This document shows positions 1 through 6,767 of a stretch of 16,190 nt of DNA, piece by piece; positions within the stretch are counted from its first letter, which is position 1; each line of letters begins with the position of its first letter. The DNA lies in NCBI RefSeq assembly GCF_023653455.1, contig NZ_JAKEDR010000067.1, positions 1-16,190 on the forward strand, given 5' to 3'. This DNA is from Paraclostridium ghonii. Lineage in GTDB: Bacteria; Bacillota; Clostridia; Peptostreptococcales; Peptostreptococcaceae. The notes under the pieces are model-generated. The model did not search any database. It was not told the DNA's origin and was given only the letters and a program-made list of their open reading frames with translations. The position numbers were made by a program, and so were the translations under genes.

Positions 1-127
1 ATATGGATTACTATAATAATTATAGATATCAATGGAATTTAAACAAGATGACTCCTGTTCAATACAGAAATCATCTTGTTGCATAATAGTGTATTTTTTA
101 ATTGTCCTTTACAAAGGGTACATTTTA
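1..127 (+). mobile_element. IS3-family insertion sequence, right end only
   Basis: The window opens inside an insertion sequence. Positions 3-86 encode the last 27 residues of an IS3-family transposase. After the stop codon comes a short AT-rich stretch and then AAAGGGTACATTTTA (113-127), which resembles the right terminal inverted repeat of IS150-like IS3 elements (the family usually ends with something like AGGGTRCA-TTCA). The exact right boundary and any target-site duplication cannot be fixed without the left end, which lies outside the window. Confidence 0.7.
3..86 (+). CDS. IS3-family transposase, C-terminal fragment cut by window edge
   Basis: The reading frame at 3-86 gives DYYNNYRYQWNLNKMTPVQY followed by RNHLVA and a TAA stop. 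The pattern (Y)YN..R.qWNL..MTPVqYR..L is the very typical C-terminus of the rve/DDE integrase (OrfB) of IS3-family elements. Only these 27 codons are visible, so whether the transposase is intact upstream is unknown. The rest would lie to the left of the window on the same strand. Confidence 0.8.
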   Translation: MDYYNNYRYQWNLNKMTPVQYRNHLVA

Positions 128-205
128 GAACTCTAAGGACATTTTTATCAAATATAATTTTAATGAAAACAATCATTATTTTACGAGTTATTTCAAAGAG
201 TCTTT

Positions 206-228
206 ATTGTAAGCATCTTTCTTACAAT
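206..228 (-). terminator. short hairpin just after the acetyltransferase stop codon
   Basis: ATTGTAAG (206-213) and CTTACAAT (221-228) form a perfect 8-bp inverted repeat with a 7-nt loop, directly abutting the stop codon at 229-231. In the minus-strand sense it is not followed by a clean T run, so it may be a weak terminator or a fragment of the TGTAAG-containing intergenic repeat seen elsewhere in the window. Confidence 0.4.
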
Positions 229-729
229 TTAATTACTATACAATTTAGCCATAGAAAATTCATCTACATTTTTACCATCTATAATCATTGTATTTTTCTT
301 AATTCCTTCTATTTCAAATCCATTTTTTTCATAAAGATGTTTTGCTATATTATTAGAACAAATTACACTAAGCTCCAGTCTTGTAACCTTATTCTCTCTA
401 GCCCATATATCTAGTTCAGAAAACAATTTACTTCCTATCCCCTTACCTCTAAATGCTTCACGTATTCCAACAATAATATATGCAGTATGTTTAATTCTTT
501 TTGGGATACCCCTCTGAGCAGAAAGAAACCCAATTATATCTTCATTATCAGTAGCTACTAAAACTAAATTTTCACCATTGATACTTTTTTCAATTATGTT
601 TTTTACTATATTAATATCAGTAGAACGTTCACCAGGCTCAAACATCATAAACTTAGTTTCATTATCCAAATTTAAAAGCATGGATAAATAATTATTGGCA
701 TCTTTCATTTGTATTTTTCTAATCTCCAT
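229..729 (-). CDS. GNAT-family N-acetyltransferase
   Basis: A 166-residue GNAT acetyltransferase, which moves an acetyl group from acetyl-CoA to an amine. The acetyl-CoA pyrophosphate-binding motif A is clear at about residues 88-101 (VGIREAFRGKGIGSKL, with the R/Q-x-x-G-x-G/A pattern RGKGIG). It is followed by the usual N-A-LYEKNGFEIEG segment at about 126-142. The C-terminal stretch GKNVDEFSMAKLY is typical of the RimJ/RimL-like branch, which acetylates protein N-termini or small amines. Length is normal for a single domain. The start ATG has a modest AGGGATGG ribosome-binding site. The substrate cannot be told from sequence. It is probably an independent gene, with 42 bp to its upstream neighbour. 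Confidence 0.85.
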   Translation of the reverse strand: MEIRKIQMKDANNYLSMLLNLDNETKFMMFEPGERSTDINIVKNIIEKSINGENLVLVATDNEDIIGFLSAQRGIPKRIKHTAYIIVGIREAFRGKGIGSKLFSELDIWARENKVTRLELSVICSNNIAKHLYEKNGFEIEGIKKNTMIIDGKNVDEFSMAKLYSN

Positions 730-771
730 TTTACCATCCCTATCAAATATCTAATTTTAACAAAACTTATT

Positions 772-1338
772 TTATTTCTTTTTAAAAATATAAGTAACAA
801 AGAATCCTCTTTCACCTTCATTTTCTATATACTTAACTAACTCAAATAATTTATATACATCTTCAAAATCAATATTTTGAATTAAATCTTCTTTTCTAAT
901 CCTACTATCTACTGTATGTTTGTGTCCAAATCCACAAACAAATAAAGTTCCACCATCAGATATATGAGTTCCAATATAACTAAGCTGATCCTTACTTAAT
1001 CTATAGTGATTAATTAGTACATTATCAAATATTCCAATATTGTTTAATGATTTTCTCTTACTTAAATCAATTAATTTAGTATCTACTAAGTAATTATTTC
1101 TTTTAGCGAATATATTCAAACGCTCAATAGCTTTATGACTAAAGTCAATACCGGTTACCTTGAACCCTTTTTTAACTAGAAACAAAGTATTTCTCCCATC
1201 ACCACAAGCTATATCTAAAATAGATCCTTTTTTAAAGTAATTAATATTTTCAACTATTGATTTTTCTGGACTAAGTATACTATCTTCTCTATTTTTAAAT
1301 TTATCATTCCAAAATTCCTTATTACCCATATACTCCAT
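772..1338 (-). CDS. class I SAM-dependent methyltransferase
   Basis: A 188-residue class I methyltransferase. Motif I is seen at about residues 40-49 (ILDIACGDGR), and the acidic ribose-binding strand follows at VTGIDFS (61-67). The C-terminal part (GTLFVCGFGHKH, then FFVTYIFKK) fits the strand order of a Rossmann methyltransferase. It looks like the TehB/UbiE-like small-molecule group, but the substrate is unknown. I chose the ATG at 1338 because AGGGG lies 5 nt upstream. A TTG eight codons further upstream has no ribosome-binding site. It sits 184 bp downstream of the Sua5 gene, and the gap contains an unusual structured stretch. Confidence 0.8.
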   Translation of the reverse strand: MEYMGNKEFWNDKFKNREDSILSPEKSIVENINYFKKGSILDIACGDGRNTLFLVKKGFKVTGIDFSHKAIERLNIFAKRNNYLVDTKLIDLSKRKSLNNIGIFDNVLINHYRLSKDQLSYIGTHISDGGTLFVCGFGHKHTVDSRIRKEDLIQNIDFEDVYKLFELVKYIENEGERGFFVTYIFKKK

Positions 1339-1382
1339 ATTAACCCCTACATTTTTATTCAATTTTATAAAAAATTTTATTC

Positions 1383-1442
1383 ACTTGAGCGACTATCTCT
1401 GAGAATGACTTAATACAACCAACCACTTCGTTTGTTGCTCAA
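1383..1442. other. structured, GC-richer intergenic segment (unassigned)
   Basis: Between the Sua5 gene and the methyltransferase lies a 60-bp block whose base composition stands out from its AT-rich surroundings. TTGAGCGAC (1385-1393) pairs with GTTGCTCAA (1433-1441) as a 9-bp outer stem (one G-U if read on plus, one A-C mismatch on minus). Inside are two smaller hairpins: TCTC/GAGA, and CAACCAAC paired with GTTTGTTG with one mismatch. I recognise no riboswitch or tRNA in it. It could be a leader element of the methyltransferase gene, a small RNA, or the remnant of a lost gene. Confidence 0.3.
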
Positions 1443-1522
1443 AATTCGTTTTTATACGCAAAACATAGTAATTATGTATAACTTAGTTCAATAAATTATA
1501 TATATTTTTTAGTAAGTGTAAT

Positions 1523-2575
1523 TTACTTAAGTATAACAATATCTCCTGAGCTTGCCTTTTCTAATCGATTGATGATAGAATTTCCTAATCCGCTATTAAT
1601 CGGAGCTTGTATATAAATATGGCTTACATCCAACTTATCGCATTCTCTAAGTAAATCAAATATCTTTTTCGCTGCTATATTTAATGTATTAAAACTTCCT
1701 AAACTATATGTATACCTATAATTTTTAAAGTCATTAAAAAACTCTTCAAAACAAATTACAGCATCATCCGGTTTTGCATTTTCTTCAATCCATTTAGAAG
1801 TCTTTGTATATTCTCCCTCAACCAATGTTACTGGAACATCTGGAGCATAATGTCTATATTTCATGCCTGGAGCCTTTGGAATTTCACTTTCCTTAACACT
1901 TAATAAGTCCTTTTTATATATAAGATTTGGAATCACATCACATATCTCATCCACGCTTATTGCTCCTGGTCTTAGAAGTACTGGATCTGGAGTAGACATA
2001 TCTATAATTGTTGATTCCAATCCAATTGAGCATGCCCCTCCATCTAAAATACAAGGAATTTTTCCACTTAGGTCATTAATGCAATGTTTTGCACTTGTAG
2101 TTGATGGCTTTCCTGATAGATTTGCTGACGGAGCTACTAACAAAGTTCCACTTTCTTTAATTACAGCTCTAGCTATTTCACTTTTAGGAAATCTCACTGC
2201 TACAGTGTTCATCCCTGCAGTAACTGTGTCTAAAATACAGTCTTTCTTATTAAAAATTAATGTTACTGATCCAGGCCAAAAAGCATCAAATACTCTCTCT
2301 GCTTCCTTTGGAATATCTTTACATATATCATAGACTTGCTCTAATTTATGTATATGTACTAATAATGGGTTGTCTTGTGGTCTTCCTTTAACCTCAAATA
2401 CTTTTTTTATAGCACTTTCATTAAAGGCATCTGCTGCTAATCCATATACAGTCTCTGTTGGTATTGCAACAACTTCACCTTTTTTTAGATACTCTGCACC
2501 TTTTTTAATATTTTTATAATTCAAGTTTAAACCTTTAACCTCTAATATTTCTGTTTCTATAGAATTTACTGTCAT
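1523..2575 (-). CDS. L-threonylcarbamoyladenylate synthase (Sua5 type)
   Basis: Makes threonylcarbamoyl-AMP from threonine, bicarbonate and ATP, the first step of t6A37 modification of ANN-decoding tRNAs, in the cytoplasm. The 350-residue length shows the two-domain Sua5 form rather than the short TsaC. The N-terminal YrdC domain (about 20-210) has PTETVYGLAADA (39-50), the KGR nucleotide-binding motif in KGRPQDNPL (63-71), APSANLSGKPSTT (148-160) and GLESTIID (185-192). The linker motif PGMKYRHYAP (236-245) leads to the C-terminal Sua5 domain (about 250-350). An AGGAGG ribosome-binding site lies 10 nt before the ATG. It has no obvious functional partner among its neighbours here. Confidence 0.95.
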   Translation of the reverse strand: MTVNSIETEILEVKGLNLNYKNIKKGAEYLKKGEVVAIPTETVYGLAADAFNESAIKKVFEVKGRPQDNPLLVHIHKLEQVYDICKDIPKEAERVFDAFWPGSVTLIFNKKDCILDTVTAGMNTVAVRFPKSEIARAVIKESGTLLVAPSANLSGKPSTTSAKHCINDLSGKIPCILDGGACSIGLESTIIDMSTPDPVLLRPGAISVDEICDVIPNLIYKKDLLSVKESEIPKAPGMKYRHYAPDVPVTLVEGEYTKTSKWIEENAKPDDAVICFEEFFNDFKNYRYTYSLGSFNTLNIAAKKIFDLLRECDKLDVSHIYIQAPINSGLGNSIINRLEKASSGDIVILK

Positions 2576-2696
2576 TTATAATTTGCCTCCTATTTATGCT
2601 CTTTGTTCATTAAATTGCTTATTCCACTTAATTATTATAATACATATAGGCTTTTTAAGTTGAATTTAAATCATTATAGAATACTGTTTTTGCATA

Positions 2697-3551
2697 TTAA
2701 AATTCATTTTCATGTTCTTTAAAAAAGTTATAATATGTGCGCACATTTTCTAATTCAGTCCATTTTTTAACTCTAACTGGATCTTCATCAAGATTATATA
2801 TTTTAGCACCTTTTATAGCCAACATAAATGGAGAGTGTGTGGATATTATAAATTGACAGCCAAAGAATCTTGCTGCATCTTCTATTAATTTAGCTAATTC
2901 CATTTGTCTTTGTGGGGAAAGGCTATTCTCAGGCTCATCCAATATATATAGTCCATTTTCCTCTATCTTTTCTAGAAAATATTTAAATGCACTTTCTCCA
3001 TTTGAATATTCTCTTATATTATCTATTAAATTTTCTCTTATAAATTTAGATTGAGTTTTTTTCTTAACCCTACTTATTCTTTTCATTTCATCATAATCTT
3101 TTAGAGATGACATCTGAAAACTTGAAAACTTAGTGTCTAGATATTCTTCAAATAACTCAGATCTTTTTTTATCAATACCTTCATTTATATTTCTAATATT
3201 CAACATGTAGTCAAATACATCATCACTAGTTATAATCTTGCTATTTTTAGGTATTTCATTTGAAAGTTCCATATAGCACATGTTTACATAATCATTATAG
3301 AAATTAGTTTTATTATAAACAGAATCTCTACCTAAATTAGCTTTTTCTGATATTACATTTAATGCAGTTGATTTACCTGAACCATTGCCTCCATATAATA
3401 TAGTTATTGGTTCAAAGTTAATTCTTTCAAATTGATTTTTAGATAATATTTTAAATGGATAAAAAGAGTCGTAGCAAGTTCTTTTTTCATTTAATATAAA
3501 TGTATATTCCTTGTCTTCATTAACAAATTCAAAAGTACTTATGTATATCAT
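2697..3551 (-). CDS. AAA/ABC-type ATPase, unknown role
   Basis: A 284-residue soluble P-loop ATPase of the AAA_15/AAA_21 type (ABC/SMC-like head without transmembrane parts). Walker A is GGNGSGKST (54-62). An ABC-signature-like YSNGES lies at about 182-187, Walker B is LYILDEPENSLSP (201-213), and the switch histidine is in ISTHSPF (236-242). The start at 3551 is chosen because AAGGAAGAG precedes this ATG; the frame stays open 15 codons further up without a ribosome-binding site. Such stand-alone ATPases occur in DNA repair and in some phage-defence pairs, but no partner nuclease or effector is adjacent, so I give no function. Confidence 0.75.
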   Translation of the reverse strand: MIYISTFEFVNEDKEYTFILNEKRTCYDSFYPFKILSKNQFERINFEPITILYGGNGSGKSTALNVISEKANLGRDSVYNKTNFYNDYVNMCYMELSNEIPKNSKIITSDDVFDYMLNIRNINEGIDKKRSELFEEYLDTKFSSFQMSSLKDYDEMKRISRVKKKTQSKFIRENLIDNIREYSNGESAFKYFLEKIEENGLYILDEPENSLSPQRQMELAKLIEDAARFFGCQFIISTHSPFMLAIKGAKIYNLDEDPVRVKKWTELENVRTYYNFFKEHENEF

Positions 3552-3890
3552 TTTCTCTTCCTTTCTTAGCTTAGATAATAAGTATGCAATTAGCATTTTA
3601 TCATATTTCTAAGTTTTCACTATTTATTTTAATTTTTACTTCTTTCTATTTATAGTTTAATTATATGAATATAATTTCTTACTATCTCCATAATTAACAC
3701 CTTGTTACAAATAACAGTACATTTTTTGCAAAAAAAGAGTTCATGAGTTTATTATCTATTTTTGCTAAAATCATTTACAATCATTATTCTTACATAATTA
3801 TTACTTTCTGTAAGCCTTGATTTTGCTAAATTTCAAATATTATATTCACTTTATAAAATTTATAATTTAACTTTATTTAAATATATTTCC
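3552..3890. other. AT-rich intergenic stretch with the distal part of repeat copy A
   Basis: No coding frame is convincing here. The part next to the ATPase (3552-3720) should hold that gene's promoter, which I could not assign. From 3789 the stretch belongs to the intergenic repeat described separately. CTTACA (3789-3794) and TGTAAG (3809-3814) form a short hairpin at its outer end. Confidence 0.4.
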
Positions 3891-3943
3891 AACACAATAA
3901 AAACTAATAAATAACTTAGTTATTTATTAGTTTTTATTGTGTT
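3789..3943. repeat. dispersed intergenic repeat, copy A
   Basis: One of at least three related copies. The outer end has ATTATTACTTTCTGTAAGCC (3797-3816) followed by TTGATTTTGCTAA. The inner end, 20 bp after the stop of the PH-domain gene, is a large palindrome. The same order (TTATTACT..TGTAAGc.TTgATTTT, an AT-rich spacer, then an AATAACTTAGTTATT-like palindrome core) recurs at 4685-4828 and 6594-6717. Confidence 0.6.
3891..3943 (-). terminator. perfect 25-bp palindrome behind the PH-domain gene
   Basis: Positions 3891-3915 and 3919-3943 are exact inverted repeats of 25 bp separated only by TTA. The core reads AAATAACTTAGTTATTT. It begins 20 bp after the stop codon at 3964-3966 and would form a very stable hairpin in the transcript. 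There is only a weak T run beyond it, so it may act as a terminator, as an RNA-stabilising 3' end, or both. It is the best-preserved copy of the palindromic core of the intergenic repeat. Confidence 0.65.
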
Positions 3944-3963
3944 CCAATAGCAACTTATGATTA

Positions 3964-4365
3964 CTATAAATTTGGACATTTTGATTTTAATATTTCAATA
4001 AACTCATTTTTTTGTTTAGGCGATATATATCCCCCAAATCTCCCTTTACATATTATTTCAATTCTATCTGAAGATAAGGCAGTTGATGCTACTATTGATT
4101 TTTTTAAGTTTATTTTCTTTATTTCATCATATAAAATTCTATCTTTTGAAGGACCTGATTTTACTAGTAAATGATTCTCTTTAAATTCATAATATGTTCC
4201 AAATAAGATCCATGAGCATAGAGAAATTATCAATACTTCTATTGCGCTGCTTATAGTTATTTTAGTTAATATTGATTTAATTACTTCTATAACTTCAAAG
4301 CATATTACTACTCCAAAACTAATCCCTATCCACCAATCTACCTTGGAATAAAACCTGTTTCTCAT
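3964..4365 (-). CDS. membrane protein with bacterial PH domain (bPH_4 type)
   Basis: A 133-residue protein. Two membrane segments are visible at about residues 12-30 and 40-57. They are followed by a cytoplasmic domain of about 75 residues with the pattern GTYYEFKENHLLVKSGP, then ILYDEIKKI, then STALSSDRIEI and YISPKQKNEFIEILK. This matches the layout I know for the bPH_4 (formerly DUF1200) family, including the opening FYSKVDWWIG. The molecular role of this family is not established. The ribosome-binding site AGGAGAGG lies 7 nt before the ATG. A perfect palindrome follows the stop codon. Confidence 0.75.
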   Translation of the reverse strand: MRNRFYSKVDWWIGISFGVVICFEVIEVIKSILTKITISSAIEVLIISLCSWILFGTYYEFKENHLLVKSGPSKDRILYDEIKKINLKKSIVASTALSSDRIEIICKGRFGGYISPKQKNEFIEILKSKCPNL

Positions 4366-4591
4366 TCATCAACCTCTCCTTTTATTAAACTTTCAAATGC
4401 AGATTAAAACATATATATTCATATAAATATTTTAAGTTTATTATTTATTCCCTAAAGTTTTAAATACTTCCTCCACATTTCGGCAAAAAATCCACAATAC
4501 TGATTGTCTCTTTAATCCTTTAAATTTGTTTTTGCTGTATCATAAAATAAAAACTTTTTTTCATCTGAATTTCTAACAATATTATATACGA

Positions 4592-4628
4592 TAAAAAAAC
4601 TATAATAGAACTTCCTATTATTATAGTT
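4592..4628 (-). terminator. probable intrinsic terminator on the minus strand
   Basis: AACTATAATA (4598-4607) and TATTATAGTT (4619-4628) form a perfect 10-bp stem with an 11-nt loop. On the minus strand the stem is followed directly by a run of T (complement of 4593-4599). It would end transcripts coming from the 71-residue membrane protein gene after about 210 nt of untranslated RNA that includes repeat copy B. Confidence 0.55.
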
Positions 4629-4684
4629 CTTGGATTCATAAATTCTTTTTAAATATATTATTTGTATGCATAAAACTTATAAAT

Positions 4685-4828
4685 TTATTACTCAATTATT
4701 ACTATATGTAAGCTTTGATTTTACTAAGCTTTAAAATAAACTATGTAATTATAAAATAAAATTAATATTTTTACTAAATTAAAAACAAATAATGACTTAG
4801 TTATTTTATAGTTTTAATTCAATTAAAA
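4685..4828. repeat. dispersed intergenic repeat, copy B
   Basis: Related to copies A and D: ATTATTACTATATGTAAGCT (4696-4715) followed by TTGATTTTACTAAGC, then ACTATGTAATTATA (4740-4753, also found in copy D), then the imperfect palindrome core around TGACTTAGTTATTTTATAG (4793-4811). Its palindrome is degenerate compared with copy A. It begins about 12 bp after the stop codon of the 71-residue gene. Confidence 0.55.
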
Positions 4829-4839
4829 CTTAATAAAAA

Positions 4840-5055
4840 CTATAAAGTCATAAACCCTATAAAAATTAAAATTCCAATAAACATTTGTATTCTTTTATTG
4901 TTTTTATAATTTATCCATGTCATTATACTAATCATAATTATAAACAATAAATTTATAAGCATTAATGGTATTTCAACTATATTAAATATCTTTAAAGCGC
5001 ATAAAACAAGTGAAATTATTGCAATTATTATTTCTAAATCAATTAAAGATTTCAT
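4840..5055 (-). CDS. small hydrophobic membrane protein, 71 residues
   Basis: Almost entirely hydrophobic, with three membrane segments at about residues 8-25, 28-47 and 56-70. The loop NYKNNKRIQ lies between the second and third. The pattern resembles small Bacillus/Clostridium proteins of the DUF3953 (YczI-like) kind, but I am not sure of the family. Function is unknown. A GGGAG ribosome-binding site lies 12 nt upstream of the ATG, a little far. A copy of the intergenic repeat follows the gene. Confidence 0.6.
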   Translation of the reverse strand: MKSLIDLEIIIAIISLVLCALKIFNIVEIPLMLINLLFIIMISIMTWINYKNNKRIQMFIGILIFIGFMTL

Positions 5056-5383
5056 ATTGATATAAATCTCCCTTTTTACTATTATTATAACATTCTACTT
5101 ATATACATTTTATAAATTCATCACATCTTATTTTTCAAAACACCTTGATATTCCTTATCTTATAAACTTTGCACACACTTTTAATTATTATAATACCTTC
5201 CATTTAAAAAATTTTTGAAAATAGGGTTAACAAATACTACTTTTTATTCTTTATATAATATAGAACTAAATTTTTAATCGTATGTCACTATATGCCCACA
5301 CAAAGCCTTAACAATTTGTGATTTTTAAAAGTGATAGCTTATCATTAAATACTATTAATAAAAATTAAAAAGGAGTTAGTATA
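5056..5383. other. divergent intergenic region, nothing recognised
   Basis: A 328-bp gap between two divergently transcribed genes, so it should hold a promoter on each strand. I see no near-consensus pair. A small dyad TGATAGCTTATCA (5332-5344) lies upstream of the isomerase gene and may be an operator, but this is weak. No coding frame is convincing. Confidence 0.35.
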
Positions 5384-6139
5384 ATGAAGAAAAAAGTTTT
5401 AGCAACTATTGGAAAAAAAGAAATAACTAATATTGATATCGAAAATACTTTAAAAAGTTTACCTCAATACCAAGCTATGCAATTAAATACAGAAGAGGGT
5501 AAACAAAGCTTATTAGAAAACTTAGTTAACCAAGAGTTATTCTACCTTGAAGCCAAAGAAGAAAATTTACATAAGGATGAAATTTTCAAAACTGAAGTAA
5601 AAAAAATGGAAGAAGAAATATTAAAAATATATGCTATAAATAAAACTTTAAAATCTGTTGAATTAAACGATAACGAAATTACTAAATTCTACGAAGTTAA
5701 TAAAGATAAATTTATTAAACCAGAAACAGCATCTGCTAAACATATATTAGTTGATAGCGAAGAAAAAGCTAATGAATTATTAAATAAAATAAATAACACC
5801 GAAATATCATTTGAGGAAGCAGCGAAAGAACATTCTACTTGCCCTTCTAAAGATTCATGCGGAGATTTAGGGACTTTCCCTAAAGGTCAAATGGATTCTG
5901 AATTTGAAGAAGCCGTATTTAGTATGAAAAAAGGAGAGGTAAGGGGTCCTGTTAAAACACAATTTGGATATCACTTAATAAAACTTGAAGGTAGCTACGA
6001 AAGTTGTCAGTCTGAACTTGATGAAGTTAAAGACGAAATATCTAAGAATTTAATCATCCAAAAACAACAGGAAGTTTACTCTTCAAAAGTAAATGAGTTA
6101 AGATCTAAGTATAACAACATATTAAAATTAAATGACTAA
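5384..6139 (+). CDS. parvulin-type peptidyl-prolyl isomerase, cytoplasmic
   Basis: A 251-residue protein foldase of the PrsA/SurA type. An N-terminal SurA-like helical region (about 10-110, with LLENLVNQELFYLEAKEE) is followed by one parvulin domain (about 115-203). The domain has SAKHILV (117-123), the GDLGTFPKGQMDSEFEEAVF segment (160-179) and GYHLIK (195-200). A charged helix closes the protein. PrsA proteins are normally lipoproteins, but this one has no signal peptide or lipobox, so it should stay in the cytoplasm, as do similar short clostridial homologues. A strong AAAGGAG site precedes the ATG. It is a single gene with its own terminator. Confidence 0.9.
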   Translation: MKKKVLATIGKKEITNIDIENTLKSLPQYQAMQLNTEEGKQSLLENLVNQELFYLEAKEENLHKDEIFKTEVKKMEEEILKIYAINKTLKSVELNDNEITKFYEVNKDKFIKPETASAKHILVDSEEKANELLNKINNTEISFEEAAKEHSTCPSKDSCGDLGTFPKGQMDSEFEEAVFSMKKGEVRGPVKTQFGYHLIKLEGSYESCQSELDEVKDEISKNLIIQKQQEVYSSKVNELRSKYNNILKLND

Positions 6140-6153
6140 TAATTTTTAAAATA

Positions 6154-6205
6154 TAGCTATCATATTATCAATTTTAAATTGTTATGTGATAGCTACATCA
6201 TTTTT
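6154..6205 (+). terminator. terminator of the prolyl isomerase gene
   Basis: TAGCTATCA (6154-6162) pairs perfectly with TGATAGCTA (6187-6195). An inner CAATTT/AAATTG stem strengthens it, and ATTTTTAG follows. It lies 15 bp after the stop codon on the plus strand. Confidence 0.7.
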
Positions 6206-6219
6206 AGTTTGTTTTTGCT

Positions 6220-6326
6220 AAGAGTTTAATTAGTTTATATCTACATATAGTTATTTCTAATAAAAAACAAAATAAAAACTATAAAATAACTTAGTTTTAA
6301 AGTAGTTATCTTACAGTTTTTATTTT
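6220..6326. repeat. dispersed intergenic repeat, partial copy C
   Basis: Positions 6269-6290 and 6305-6326 form a 22-bp inverted repeat with two mismatches. It contains the shared block AAAACTATAAAATAACTTAG (6275-6294). The TTTTTGCTAA at 6212-6221 resembles the same element in copy A, but the TGTAAG end is missing. It is therefore a partial or diverged copy. It lies downstream of the plus-strand isomerase gene rather than behind a minus-strand gene. Confidence 0.45.
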
Positions 6327-6422
6327 AATCATATTTATTAATTTATACATCTTTCATTAATGTTACTAATGGAATAATGTTTAAATTATAAGTGTATAGG
6401 CTGTATAATAATATCTATAAAC

Positions 6423-6452
6423 TTGACATCAAAAAATTGAGGAAATTATACT
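6423..6452 (+). promoter_or_regulatory. sigma-A type promoter of a small RNA
   Basis: TTGACA (6423-6428) and TATACT (6447-6452) are separated by 18 bp, one of the best promoter matches in the window. No open frame of useful length follows, but an intrinsic terminator does at 6543-6570. Confidence 0.65.
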
Positions 6453-6458
6453 AACCAT

Positions 6459-6570
6459 CTCTTAATAAGTATCCTGGTATATAATAAAGGTAATAGCTGT
6501 GATGGCTACTCAATAACTTAAACGATATATAAATAAAAAAACAGCTCATAAATTTATGAGCTATTTTTTA
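6459..6570 (+). ncRNA. candidate small RNA of about 110 nt
   Basis: Defined by the promoter at 6423-6452 and by a terminator whose stem is the perfect palindrome AGCTCATAAATTTATGAGCT (6543-6562) followed by ATTTTTTAT. The only start codon with a possible ribosome-binding site (AAAGG, then ATG at 6502) opens a four-codon frame (M-A-T-Q-stop), so the transcript looks non-coding. CCATC (6455-6459) can pair with GATGG (6501-6505), and TAGC with GCTA nearby, so some internal folding is likely. I recognise no known RNA family. It runs toward the 3' end of the M50 protease gene, so read-through RNA would be antisense to it. Confidence 0.5.
6534..6570. terminator. bidirectional terminator between the small RNA and the RiPP operon
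   Basis: The stem AGCTCATAAATTTATGAGCT has T runs on both sides when read on each strand: ATTTTTTA on plus, GTTTTTTTATTT on minus. It can end the plus-strand small RNA and also the minus-strand maturase/protease transcript that passes 6768. Confidence 0.75.
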
Positions 6571-6593
6571 TATTACTCTTTGTAAGTAAAATA

Positions 6594-6717
6594 CTTACAA
6601 TATTATTACTTATTGTAAGGCTTTATTTTTCTAGGTTTCAATTTTAACTATGTAATTATATTATATATTTATTTTTTCTTATATTTAACTATATAATAAC
6701 TCAGTTTTTATATAGTT
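6594..6717. repeat. dispersed intergenic repeat, copy D
   Basis: The outer end is CTTACAATA (6594-6602) paired with TATTGTAAG (6611-6619). It overlaps a rival hairpin TTGTAAGTA/TACTTACAA (6580-6588 and 6592-6600), so the two are mutually exclusive. Then come ACTATGTAATTATA as in copy B, and the inner inverted repeat AACTATATAA/TTATATAGTT (6687-6696 and 6708-6717) around TAACTCAG. The copy lies 51 bp after the stop codon of the M50 protease gene. Confidence 0.55.
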
Positions 6718-6767
6718 TCAATATATTTATTTTCTATTAAGTGCTTATAATACTTATTAAAAATTTA

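Larger units (their letters stand above)
4366..4839. other. long AT-rich gap with repeat copy B and a minus-strand hairpin
   Basis: This 474-bp gap holds no gene I would accept. The minus strand between about 4440 and 4590 has short coding-like stretches in different frames broken by stops, which could be a decayed gene, but I do not recognise it. The hairpin at 4598-4628 and repeat copy B at 4685-4828 are listed separately. The promoter of the PH-domain gene should lie in 4370-4440 but is not obvious. Confidence 0.4.

Noticed and set aside
1383..1442. tRNA gene
   Set aside because: There is a cloverleaf-like outer stem, but no TTC-loop sequence, no anticodon arm of the right size and no acceptor end. 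The total length is too short.
1863..2333. 156-codon open frame on the plus strand opposite the Sua5 gene
   Set aside because: The minus-strand frame carries all Sua5 motifs, and the opposite frame has no ribosome-binding site or family resemblance.
4440..4590. Decayed gene on the minus strand with coding-like fragments (for example NSDEKKFLFYDTAKTNLKD and CRNVEEVFKTLGNK)
   Set aside because: The fragments lie in different frames with stops between them, I recognise no family, and AT-rich DNA gives such stretches by chance. Not enough to call a pseudogene.
6502..6516. Small peptide encoded by the candidate small RNA
   Set aside because: The only start codon with a possible ribosome-binding site opens a four-codon frame, too short to be a convincing product.
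3789..6717. CRISPR array
   Set aside because: The repeats are few, far apart, of unequal spacing and mostly palindromic in AT-rich DNA. No cas genes are present.
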